From assembly GCF_001686925.1 (NCBI RefSeq), contig NZ_LVEN01000012.1, positions 124,001 through 188,000 on the forward strand: DNA of 64,000 nt, written 5' to 3'. The DNA is from Flavobacterium piscis (GTDB taxonomy: Bacteria > Bacteroidota > Bacteroidia > Flavobacteriales > Flavobacteriaceae). Shown one piece after another: positions 33,648 through 41,831 of this stretch; the stretch's first letter is position 1, and the number at the start of each line of letters is the position of its first letter. The position numbers and the translations under genes were made by a program. The notes beneath the pieces are model-generated. The model was not told the DNA's origin. It saw only the letters and a list, made by a program, of their open reading frames with translations, and did not search any database.

Positions 33648-34826
33648 ATGAGTAAAGTTAGTAATTTTGCTTTAATCCTGGGGTTTGCATTGCTGGTAAC
33701 AGCGTGCAAATCAGGGATTAATTCTACAACAAAAAACACCTCTGCAGCAGCAGATAATCTTCTGGAAACCCGATACAAAATGTTACTTGCTTATCCGGTT
33801 GATTCGATGTCGATGCCACGAAGTATGAACATCAAAACCAATGAGATTAAAAAAGTTCCCTCAAGAGACTGGACAAGCGGATTCTTTGCTGGAAACCTTT
33901 GGCAATTGTACCGATTGACAGGCAACTCTGAATATAAAAACCAAGCCGAAAAATGGACGCCTTTCAGCAAAAAAGAAAGCGTAAACAGAAATTCTCATGA
34001 CGTAGGTTTCAAAGTATATTGTGCTTACGGAGAAGCTTTAAAAGTAGAAAACAAACAAGAATACAAAGACGTCATTATCAAGGGAGCTGAAACTTTATGT
34101 ACTCGTTTTGACGCAAAAGTTGGCGCCATCCGTTCTTGGGATTTCAATAAGGAAATTTGGGATTATCCTGTAATTATCGATAACATGATGAATCTCGAAT
34201 TGCTTTTTGAAGCCACAAAACTATCCGGTAATAAAAAGTATCAGGATATTGCGATTCAGCACGCCAATACCACGCTTAAAAATCAGTTTAGAGATGATAA
34301 TAGCTGCTACCATGTTATTGATTACAATCCAACAACAGGAGCCGTAAGAAAGAAAACTACACTTCAGGGATATAATGACGATTCGGTTTGGGCACGCGGT
34401 CAGGGCTGGGCAGTTTACGGATTTACCATGTCATACCGATATACCAAAGATCCCGCCTATTTAAAACAAGCCGAAGCAACAGCACAATTTTTTATGACCG
34501 ATAAAAATCTGCCCGAAGACGGAATTCCGTATTGGGATTTTAGAGATCCTGCTATTCCAAATTCGGCGCGTGATGTTTCTGCTGCAACTGTTATGGCTTC
34601 TGCTTTGTATGAGTTATACGACTATACTAAAAATAAAACTTATTTGGCTTTCGCCGATAAAATAATCGCGAGTTTACATTCGGATAAATACATTTTAGAT
34701 CCAAAAATAAACGCGCCTTTTATATTCGACCACAGCACCGGAAACTGGCCAAAACACGACGAAATCGACGAACCAATAATCTATGCCGACTATTATTTTC
34801 TAGAAGCATTGTTGAGGAAAAAGTGA
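33648..34826 (+). CDS. GH88 unsaturated glucuronyl hydrolase, lipoprotein
   Basis: A 392-residue enzyme expected to remove 4,5-unsaturated uronic acid from the non-reducing end of oligosaccharides made by a polysaccharide lyase. The signal FALILGFALLVTAC ends in a lipobox, so it is probably membrane-anchored. The alpha/alpha-barrel carries SHDVGF (Asp118) and VIIDNMMNLELL (Asp178); their 60-residue spacing matches the two catalytic Asp of the characterised Bacillus enzyme. GQGWAVYGF and DSVWARGQ are also typical. Its presence is the best evidence that a lyase operates in this locus, with the beta-helix protein and the jelly-roll protein as candidates. Confidence 0.93.
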   Translation: MSKVSNFALILGFALLVTACKSGINSTTKNTSAAADNLLETRYKMLLAYPVDSMSMPRSMNIKTNEIKKVPSRDWTSGFFAGNLWQLYRLTGNSEYKNQAEKWTPFSKKESVNRNSHDVGFKVYCAYGEALKVENKQEYKDVIIKGAETLCTRFDAKVGAIRSWDFNKEIWDYPVIIDNMMNLELLFEATKLSGNKKYQDIAIQHANTTLKNQFRDDNSCYHVIDYNPTTGAVRKKTTLQGYNDDSVWARGQGWAVYGFTMSYRYTKDPAYLKQAEATAQFFMTDKNLPEDGIPYWDFRDPAIPNSARDVSAATVMASALYELYDYTKNKTYLAFADKIIASLHSDKYILDPKINAPFIFDHSTGNWPKHDEIDEPIIYADYYFLEALLRKK

Positions 34827-34837
34827 GAAAGATAGAA

Positions 34838-34954
34838 AGGTTCTGAGGTTCTAAGGGACTGAGATTCTAAGATTTTAAAGGTAGAAAAGCTTTAAAACTT
34901 TGTCCCTCTGAACCTTTTTACTCAGAACCTCAGTCCCTCAGAACCTTAGAACCT
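34838..34954. repeat. Imperfect palindrome between GH88 and GH2
   Basis: A 26-base arm (34838-34863, AGGTTCTGAGGTTCTAAGGG...) matches the reverse complement of 34929-34954 at 24 of 26 positions. Additional CAGAACCT units lie beside it. No gene here. Confidence 0.7.
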
Positions 34955-34975
34955 AAAAAAAAAGCTTTACAATCT

Positions 34976-37390
34976 ATGAATACCTCACCGTACCAAAATA
35001 ATACATTTTATACTTTTGCACTTTTTGTTTTTTTTCAAATTTGTCTGAGCAGCAGTTTTGCTCAGACAAAAATGAATATCAATGAAAATTGGCAATATCT
35101 GGAAAATCACACTCCAAGTCTTGGCGAAGCACAAAAAGCCACTAATTGGATTTCATTAAACTTACCTCATACCTGGAATGCCGAAGACGCAACCGATCTT
35201 AATCCGGGTTACAGACGCGATGCAAGCTGGTATCAAAAAAAGCTGAACATTCCCTCTATCGATAAAAATCAGCTTTATTATTTATATTTTGAAGGATCGA
35301 ATGTAACGACAAAAGTATATGTAAACGGTAAAGAAGCCGGCGGCCATATTGGCGGTTATATTGGTTTTACTATTGATATTACCAATTTTATTAAAGAAGG
35401 AAACAACGACATTTTTGTTCGTGTGGATAACAGTTATGATATTGAAGTGATCCCGTCTCAAAAAAGTGATTTCTATATTTATGGCGGAATAACCCGCGAT
35501 GTCTGGTTATTGTCTAAATATAAAAATCATATCGAGAATTTAAAAATTACAACTCCGGAAGTTTCGGCTAAAAAAGCTTCTTTAAACATCGTTGCTTCAA
35601 CTTTAAATTCTGATAGTGCTGCTTTATCCTTAACAATAATTCTTAAAAATCCAAAAGGAAAAAAGATTGCCAGTAAAACTGTTCCGGTTTCAGATAAAAC
35701 GGCCACTATTCAATTCGAAAATCTAAAAAATCCTGAATTATGGGATACCGAAAAGCCGAATCTCTATAAAGTCACTGCTTTTTTATCAGAGAAAAATCAA
35801 ATCAGAGACAGCATAAATGAAAAAGTGGGTTTCAGGTGGTTTGAATTTAAAGATCACGGTCCGTTTTACCTTAACGGAAAACGATTACTCATTCGCGGTA
35901 CACATCGTCATGAGGAACAAGCCGGAGTTGGTGCTGCAATGAGCAACGAACAACATCACGCTGATATGGAATCGATTAAAAAAATGGGCGCTAATTTTGT
36001 TCGTCTGGCGCATTATCCGCAGGATCCTGAAATCTATAAAGCCTGTGATGAACTGGGATTATTGGTTTGGGATGAATTGCCATGGTGTCGCGGCGGAATT
36101 GGCGGTGAACTTTGGCAAACGAATACCAAAAATATGCTGGCCGAAATCATCAATCAAAACTACAATCATCCAAGTATTATTATTTGGTCGTTGGGTAATG
36201 AAATGAACTGGCTTCCTGATTTTCCTGACGGAGATAATACCGAAAAAACCAATGTGTTTTTAACTGAATTAAACGACATCGCACATAAAATGGATCCAAC
36301 GCGAAAAACCGCGATTAGAAAATATTATGAAGGTTCACAAATTGTTGATGTCTTCTCCCCTTCGATCTGGTCGGGCTGGTATTCCGGAAGTTACAAAAGT
36401 TACCAAAAAGCAATTGACGTTTATAAAAAAGAATACAAACATTTTATTCACGCTGAATATGGCGGAGATAGTCATGTGGGCCGTCATAGCGAAAACCCGA
36501 TTACAGGCGAAAACATCATAAAAGCCGAGGGTTGGGAAGAAGCTATTGTACAAACCAAAGTGGCGAATATTGCCCAAATTGGCGATTGGAGCGAGAATTA
36601 TATCGTTGATTTATTCGACTGGCACTTGCATATATCCGAGAATGATCCAACGTTCGTGGGTAATGTTCAATGGGCATTTAAGGATTTTGCAACGCCGTTA
36701 AGACCGGAAGATGATATTCCGTACATGAACCAAAAAGGATTGGTGGATCGTAACGGAAATCCAAAAGATGCTTATTATGTTTTTAAAAGTTACTGGAGCA
36801 ATGAACCTTTTACCTACATCGAATCGCATACCTGGACAGAACGTCAAGGTCCTGAAAATACGCCAAGAACGCTGAGTGTTTTTAGTAATTGCGAAAAGGT
36901 TACTTTATTTCATCAGGGGAAATCATTGGGTCAAAAACAAAGAAACCTTTCGCTTTATCCCGCAAATGGCTTAACTTGGGATGTGAATTTCCTTAAAGGT
37001 GAAAATATTTTAATCGCTGTTGGAGAAACAAAAGACGGAAAAAAAGTTTCGGACACGATCAAAGTAAATTATCGCTTTAATAAAAATGATACAGCAACTT
37101 CTTTACAATTATCATCAGAGAAATTAAAAAACGGCAATTATTTGGTAACGGCAATTGCAATTGACAACAACAATTTACGTTGTTTAGATTATGAGGAAAG
37201 TGTTTATTTTCAATGTTTAAAAGGTGGGAAAACGATGAAAAGCCAAGGAACTCCAACCGGAAGTGAATCCATAAAAATGGCCAACGGAAAGGCATCTATA
37301 GAAGTGGTTCCTGATGGACCTGGAATTCCTATAGAAATGACGGCTTTGAATCAGAGTTTTAAAGGTGAATATTTGAAGATTGAGAATTGA
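34976..37390 (+). CDS. GH2 family glycoside hydrolase (beta-galactosidase or beta-glucuronidase)
   Basis: An 804-residue enzyme with a signal peptide (FALFVFFQICLSSSFAQ). The sugar-binding jelly roll (35-190), immunoglobulin-like domain (190-290) and TIM barrel (295-600) are in standard GH2 order. IIIWSLGNEM places the acid/base at Glu409 and IHAEYGGD the nucleophile at Glu494. NQKG at 585-588 resembles the NxKG motif that recognises the uronate carboxylate in beta-glucuronidases, but it also appears in some galactosidases, so specificity is open. A C-terminal DUF4982-like/immunoglobulin tail follows. It would trim exo-linked beta sugars in the periplasm. It lies between GH88 and the jelly-roll protein gene. 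Confidence 0.92.
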   Translation: MNTSPYQNNTFYTFALFVFFQICLSSSFAQTKMNINENWQYLENHTPSLGEAQKATNWISLNLPHTWNAEDATDLNPGYRRDASWYQKKLNIPSIDKNQLYYLYFEGSNVTTKVYVNGKEAGGHIGGYIGFTIDITNFIKEGNNDIFVRVDNSYDIEVIPSQKSDFYIYGGITRDVWLLSKYKNHIENLKITTPEVSAKKASLNIVASTLNSDSAALSLTIILKNPKGKKIASKTVPVSDKTATIQFENLKNPELWDTEKPNLYKVTAFLSEKNQIRDSINEKVGFRWFEFKDHGPFYLNGKRLLIRGTHRHEEQAGVGAAMSNEQHHADMESIKKMGANFVRLAHYPQDPEIYKACDELGLLVWDELPWCRGGIGGELWQTNTKNMLAEIINQNYNHPSIIIWSLGNEMNWLPDFPDGDNTEKTNVFLTELNDIAHKMDPTRKTAIRKYYEGSQIVDVFSPSIWSGWYSGSYKSYQKAIDVYKKEYKHFIHAEYGGDSHVGRHSENPITGENIIKAEGWEEAIVQTKVANIAQIGDWSENYIVDLFDWHLHISENDPTFVGNVQWAFKDFATPLRPEDDIPYMNQKGLVDRNGNPKDAYYVFKSYWSNEPFTYIESHTWTERQGPENTPRTLSVFSNCEKVTLFHQGKSLGQKQRNLSLYPANGLTWDVNFLKGENILIAVGETKDGKKVSDTIKVNYRFNKNDTATSLQLSSEKLKNGNYLVTAIAIDNNNLRCLDYEESVYFQCLKGGKTMKSQGTPTGSESIKMANGKASIEVVPDGPGIPIEMTALNQSFKGEYLKIEN

Positions 37391-37505
37391 ATTATTTAAC
37401 CGCAAAGTTCGCAAGGGTTTACGCAAGGAACGCAAAGTTTTTTATTTTATCCTGGGGACGGGATTAATCGCGCAAAGACGCAGAGACGCAAAGTTTACAC
37501 ACAAT

Positions 37506-37608
37506 CTTGTCATCCTGAGGAACGAAGGATCACACTAGAAACTCCGTCTGCAAATTCATCAATCTTTGTCGATTTACGCGTGCGATTCTTCGTTCCTCAG
37601 AATGACAA
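37506..37608. repeat. Family A palindrome, copy 5
   Basis: Starts CTTGTCATCCTGAGGAACGA and ends TTCGTTCCTCAGAATGACAA; the core AATCTTTGTCGATTTACG is shared. It occupies the middle of the 351-base gap 37391-37741. The gap's left side carries a CGCAAAGTTCGCAAGG / CGCAAAGACGC repeat and its right side AATCTGCTGAATCTGC units. No gene is seen. Confidence 0.82.
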
Positions 37609-37741
37609 AAATGAAGGTAAACGCTTAAGAAACTGAATTCGGAAATCCTTCGTTCAGAAAGACAAGTCAGACTTCGAAGTATAATAATAAAAAATCTGCT
37701 GAATCTGCAAAATCCGCGTGAAATAATAAAGATCATAAACC

Positions 37742-38599
37742 ATGAAAAATACAATCTTCTACGGAATTGCTTTAGCAATGACCACTTTTATAACCAATGC
37801 ACAAGTAACCCTAAATGCCGATGGCCCAGATGGACTCGGCACTTATGAATTAATTACAAAAGCATTGGCGCCTGGAACTAAAAACGGCGCCGTAGAAGCT
37901 CCAGACGCTATTCATCCCAGTTTTGGAAGGCATATTACAGAAGTTTATGATGATGATTTGAAGAAATATGTTTTTGAATTTTATTTACATGTTACAAACA
38001 CGCCTCCGGACAATGAACCTGTAAAAGGTAAAACGGACAGGCAGCGTGTCGAAATAAAGTCATTCGAACCTTCTCCTGATAATTTAAAAGGAACAACTGG
38101 TGAAACTGTTCAGTACAAATGGCGTTTTAAAATACCCGCAGGATTTCAACCTACTAAAGATTTTACCCATATTCATCAGATTAAAGCGGTTGATGGCGAT
38201 GCAGGAAATCCTTTGTTTACTTTAACTTTAAGAAAAATAACAAACGGTTCTAACCAACTCGAACTCATTTATGTTAAAGCTGAAGCTTCAAAAATGATAA
38301 AATACCAGACAGTAAATATGTCTTTGTTTGAAGGAACCTGGGTGGAAGCAACAGAAACTATTAAAGTGGGCTTAAAAGGAACTTATGCCATAACTATAAA
38401 AAAAGTAAGTGACGGAACTATTTTAATGAATTATAGCAATTCAAATATTCAAACGATTCGCGCTGATAATTCTTTCATTAGACCTAAATGGGGAATGTAT
38501 CGCAGTTTGAAAGATATTGCTAATATGAAAGATGAAACAATGCGATTCTCTGATTTTAGTATAAAAGAATTAACTACTTTATCTGGAAAAGATAAGTAG
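37742..38599 (+). CDS. Secreted jelly-roll protein, putative polysaccharide lyase
   Basis: A 285-residue secreted protein (signal peptide FYGIALAMTTFITNAQ). The body looks like a concanavalin/jelly-roll lyase fold: TDRQRVEIKSFEPSP, VQYKWRFKIPAGFQP, FTHIHQIKA, LFTLTLRK, WVEATETIKVG and RPKWGMYRSL. Basic and aromatic residues in DRQRVEIK and HIHQIKA are candidates for uronate binding and catalysis, as in heparin-lyase-I-like and glucuronan-lyase-like families. I cannot assign it to a numbered family. Its neighbours, a GH88 enzyme and two GH2 enzymes with NxKG motifs, argue that it generates unsaturated glucuronyl oligosaccharides. It ends 35 bases before the next GH2 gene. Confidence 0.7.
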   Translation: MKNTIFYGIALAMTTFITNAQVTLNADGPDGLGTYELITKALAPGTKNGAVEAPDAIHPSFGRHITEVYDDDLKKYVFEFYLHVTNTPPDNEPVKGKTDRQRVEIKSFEPSPDNLKGTTGETVQYKWRFKIPAGFQPTKDFTHIHQIKAVDGDAGNPLFTLTLRKITNGSNQLELIYVKAEASKMIKYQTVNMSLFEGTWVEATETIKVGLKGTYAITIKKVSDGTILMNYSNSNIQTIRADNSFIRPKWGMYRSLKDIANMKDETMRFSDFSIKELTTLSGKDK

Positions 38600-38634
38600 T
38601 CATCGAATATAAAATGATCAAAATAAATATAAGA

Positions 38635-40446
38635 ATGAAAAAACTAATTACCTTATTACTATTAACAACTGCTTTTATCGGGCAGGCACAAAATTTAATC
38701 TCGAATGTTCCAAACAGAACCACAACTTCTTTAAACGGGGTTTGGAACTATATTATTGATCCTTATCAAACGGGATTTTATAGCTTTCATTTGGATCAAT
38801 ACGATAAACAGGCAAAACCATCTAATGGTGCTTTTTTTAATAATTATCATGCTGCAAACAAACAGGAACTGGTAGAATATGATTTTGATAAATCGGCAAG
38901 AATCAATATTCCGGGAGATTGGAATTCGCAGGTTGCGGAACTTAAATATTATGAAGGAAATGTTTGGTTCAAAAAATCATTCGATTATGAATTAAAGGAT
39001 AAAAAACGTCTTTTTGTTTATTTTGGAGCGATTAATTATAAAGCGGATGTTTATTTGAACGGAAAAAAACTAGGAACTCACGAAGGTGGTTTTACGCCTT
39101 TTAATTATGAAGTAACTTCGATTGTAAAACCTAAAGACAATTATTTGGTAGTGAAAGTTGATAATACACGTCATAAAGAAGATGTGCCGACTGTGAATAC
39201 CGATTGGTGGAATTATGGAGGAATCACGCGCGATGTTACTTTAATCGAAGAGAATGAATCGTTTGTAGAAGATTATAACATTCAGCTTAAAAAAGGAAAT
39301 GCGGCTTTGATTTCAGGTTTTATCAAAATCAACAATTTCAATCCGGCGCAAAATCAAGTGGCGATTTCGATTCCTGAATTGAAAATTAACTATAAGGGAA
39401 AAGTAGGCGCTGACGGAATTGTAAATTTTGAAATTCCTGCTAAGAAAATCTCCTATTGGTCGCCTGAAAATCCAAAATTATATGATGTTGTAATTGATTT
39501 TAACGGGCAAAAATTAAAAGACAATATTGGTTTTAGAACCATCGAAACTCAGGAAGACAAAATTTTACTAAACGGAAAACAGATCTTCTTGCGCGGAATC
39601 TCTATTCACGAAGAAAATGCAAAAGGCGGACGTGCGAATTCTGAAGAAGATGCTTTGCGTTTATTAAACTGGGCTCAGGAATTGGGCTGCAACTATGTTC
39701 GCCTGGCACATTATCCGCATAATGAAAACATTATCAGACTTGCAGATAAATTAGGATTAATGGTTTGGGAAGAAATTCCGGTTTACTGGACAGTGGAATT
39801 CACCAACGAAAAAACATATAAAAATGCCCAAGATCAATTGACAGCGGCTATTACAAGAGATAAAAACAGAGCCAGTATTATTATTTGGTCGATGGCGAAT
39901 GAAACGCCAATTTCTGATGCAAGAAATACGTTTCTGAAAAATTTGGTGGTACATACAAAATCACTGGACAATACAAGATTAATAAGCGCTGCATTATTGA
40001 CTCATAACGTAAAAGGCGTTGGAATGATTGATGATGAAATTGGCAAATCGCTTGACATCATTGCTTTCAACCAATATTTGGGTTGGTATGGCGGAAATTT
40101 AGAAAACGCTGAGAAAACGTTTTGGGACACACCATACAACAAACCTGTAATTGTTTCTGAATTTGGCGGAGATGCCAAAGCGGGCTTTCACGGAGAAAAA
40201 AACGAACGCTGGACAGAGGAATATCAGGAATATTTATACATCCAGAACCTAAAAATGATCGAAAAAATACCTCATCTTAGCGGTTTAAGCCCCTGGATTC
40301 TGGTAGATTTCAGATCTCCAAAAAGATTGCTTCCAGGAATTCAGGACGGTTACAATCGTAAAGGTTTAATTTCGAATGATGGCGAAAAGAAAAAAGCTTT
40401 TTATATTATGCAGGATTGGTATGCTAAAAAGAAAAAAGAATATTAA
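38635..40446 (+). CDS. GH2 beta-glucuronidase-like enzyme
   Basis: A 603-residue enzyme about the size of E. coli beta-glucuronidase, without the long C-terminal extension of the other GH2 proteins here. I use ATG 38635, which begins a clean signal peptide (KKLITLLLLTTAFIGQAQ), rather than 38614. The jelly roll, immunoglobulin and TIM-barrel domains are present. IIIWSMANET gives acid/base Glu423 and VIVSEFGGD nucleophile Glu509. YNRKGLIS at 573-580 contains the NxKG motif (Asn574, Lys576) that contacts the glucuronate carboxylate in known beta-glucuronidases. It should release glucuronic acid from lyase or GH88 products, linking extracellular breakdown to the uxu genes. Confidence 0.9.
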   Translation: MKKLITLLLLTTAFIGQAQNLISNVPNRTTTSLNGVWNYIIDPYQTGFYSFHLDQYDKQAKPSNGAFFNNYHAANKQELVEYDFDKSARINIPGDWNSQVAELKYYEGNVWFKKSFDYELKDKKRLFVYFGAINYKADVYLNGKKLGTHEGGFTPFNYEVTSIVKPKDNYLVVKVDNTRHKEDVPTVNTDWWNYGGITRDVTLIEENESFVEDYNIQLKKGNAALISGFIKINNFNPAQNQVAISIPELKINYKGKVGADGIVNFEIPAKKISYWSPENPKLYDVVIDFNGQKLKDNIGFRTIETQEDKILLNGKQIFLRGISIHEENAKGGRANSEEDALRLLNWAQELGCNYVRLAHYPHNENIIRLADKLGLMVWEEIPVYWTVEFTNEKTYKNAQDQLTAAITRDKNRASIIIWSMANETPISDARNTFLKNLVVHTKSLDNTRLISAALLTHNVKGVGMIDDEIGKSLDIIAFNQYLGWYGGNLENAEKTFWDTPYNKPVIVSEFGGDAKAGFHGEKNERWTEEYQEYLYIQNLKMIEKIPHLSGLSPWILVDFRSPKRLLPGIQDGYNRKGLISNDGEKKKAFYIMQDWYAKKKKEY

Positions 40447-40549
40447 AACTAAGCACTATTATCAATTCATTAACAAAAAACAAACTGTAATGATATGATT
40501 TTTATTCATTATTAACTTACTTTGTAGTTATTCTAAAAATTGTATTCCT

Positions 40550-41113
40550 ATGAAAAAATTAAGTTTATTGGCAGTTACTTTGTTTGCTGTCTTTACAGTT
40601 CAAGCTCAGGAAGTAGTAAAGTTTGCTCCGCTTGATGCTAGTCCGGTTGATATTTCTTATTTCCCGAACAAAGCAGTTAAATTCAAAAAAACTGACACTC
40701 CAAATCCTGTTGTCAAAGTTACTTACGCAAGACCTTCTGTAAAAGGGCGTACCATTTTTGGTGATATTGTAAAGTTTGGTGAAGTTTGGAGAGTAGGTGC
40801 AAACGAAAACACAGAAATCAAATTCTACAAAGCAGTAACAATTGATGGTAAAAAAATTGCGGCTGGTACTTATAGCTTATTTGCTATTCCTGAAAAAGAT
40901 AAATGGACAATCATCCTTAATAAAGAACTTGATTTATGGGGAGGTTATGCTTATGACGAAAGTAAAGATGTTGTAAGAGTTTCAGTTCCTGTAAAACCGG
41001 TTTCTACAGTAATCGAAGCATTATCAATCGCTTTTACAACTCAGGGTTCTGTAGCCAATTTGGTTATTGGCTGGGATAAAACAACTGTTGAAGTTCCTAT
41101 TACGGTTAAATAA
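40550..41113 (+). CDS. DUF2911 family secreted protein
   Basis: A 187-residue exported protein (signal KKLSLLAVTLFAVFTVQAQ). It matches the DUF2911 family common in Bacteroidota (VVKVTYARPSVKGRTIFGDIVKFGEVWRVGAN, AGTYSLFAIPEKDKWTIILN). The function of the family is unknown; the fold is probably a small beta-sandwich acting in the periplasm. It is 103 bases after the GH2 gene and is followed by its own terminator. It may simply adjoin the polysaccharide locus, since DUF2911 genes occur in many contexts. Confidence 0.88.
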   Translation: MKKLSLLAVTLFAVFTVQAQEVVKFAPLDASPVDISYFPNKAVKFKKTDTPNPVVKVTYARPSVKGRTIFGDIVKFGEVWRVGANENTEIKFYKAVTIDGKKIAAGTYSLFAIPEKDKWTIILNKELDLWGGYAYDESKDVVRVSVPVKPVSTVIEALSIAFTTQGSVANLVIGWDKTTVEVPITVK

Positions 41114-41135
41114 TCAAATTATTTTTTGATATCAG

Positions 41136-41167
41136 AAGGGATACATTTTTAATGTCTCCCTTTTTTT
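41136..41167 (+). terminator. Terminator after the DUF2911 gene
   Basis: AAGGGATACAT and ATGTCTCCCTTTTTTT pair with one mismatch around a short T-rich loop and end in seven T residues, 23 bases after the stop codon. This ends the plus-strand locus. Confidence 0.85.
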
Positions 41168-41193
41168 GTAGATAATTTTCAGTGCTATATAAA

Positions 41194-41785
41194 CATTGCC
41201 CGTGGTTTCAACCACGGGCAATGTTTGAAATAGATACAAAAAAACTCCAGAGGAGCGATATATTTATAGAACCAAAATGTACGATTTAAAAACGAAGTTC
41301 CAGCGGAGCGACATATATTTCACCCCTACGGGGCTTTTTTGCATATCATAAAATATTATCTATAAATATTTCGTCCCGCCGGGACTTGGTTGAAAATTTT
41401 GAAATCTCAAATAATATAGCCTGTGGTTTCAACCACGGGAACGTGGGATTGGATACGGATTGTTTTTTGATTGTGTTCCCGTTGTTGAAACCACGGGCAA
41501 TATTTGAAATGGATATAAAAAAAGCTCCAGAGGAGCGATATATTTATAGAACCAAAATGTACGATTTAAAAACGAAGCTCCAGCGGAGTGACATATATTT
41601 CACCTCTACGGGGCTCTGTTGCATATCATAAAATATTATCTATAAATATTTCGTCCCGCTGGGACTTGGTCGAAAATCTTGAAATCTCAAATAACATAGC
41701 CTTTGGTTTCAACCACGAGAACATAGGATTGGATACGGATTGTTTTTTGATTGTGTTCCCGTGGTTGAAACCATGGGCTATATCT
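41194..41785. repeat. Tandem duplication with 280-bp period
   Basis: CTCCAGAGGAGCGATATATT begins at 41245 and again at 41525, exactly 280 bases apart, and the flanking sequence repeats with only scattered changes. Each unit contains several GGAGC/GCTCC and GGTTTCAACCACGGG palindromes. The 718-base gap 41114-41831 is filled by these copies and two terminators. Short frames here just read the repeat and are not genes. Confidence 0.88.
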
Positions 41786-41795
41786 GAAAATTGAT

Positions 41796-41828
41796 AAAAA
41801 AAACGAGACATTGAATGTCTCGTTTTTT
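41796..41828 (-). terminator. Terminator of the molybdenum hydroxylase operon
   Basis: AAAAAACGAGACAT pairs with ATGTCTCGTTTTTT around a 3-base loop; T-runs occur on both strands so it may act in both directions. It lies just after the stop codon of the large subunit gene. Confidence 0.85.
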
Positions 41829-41831
41829 ATT

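Noticed and set aside
37530..37778. 82-residue minus-strand frame across the gap before the jelly-roll gene
   Set aside because: It reads the family A palindrome and overlaps the signal peptide region of the real gene.
41194..41785. CRISPR array
   Set aside because: The repeated unit is 280 bases long with only two copies and no short regular repeat-spacer pattern; no cas gene is in the window.
41386..41811. Short overlapping reading frames in both strands
   Set aside because: They translate the 280-bp tandem repeat and its palindromes, have no start-region signals and resemble no protein family.
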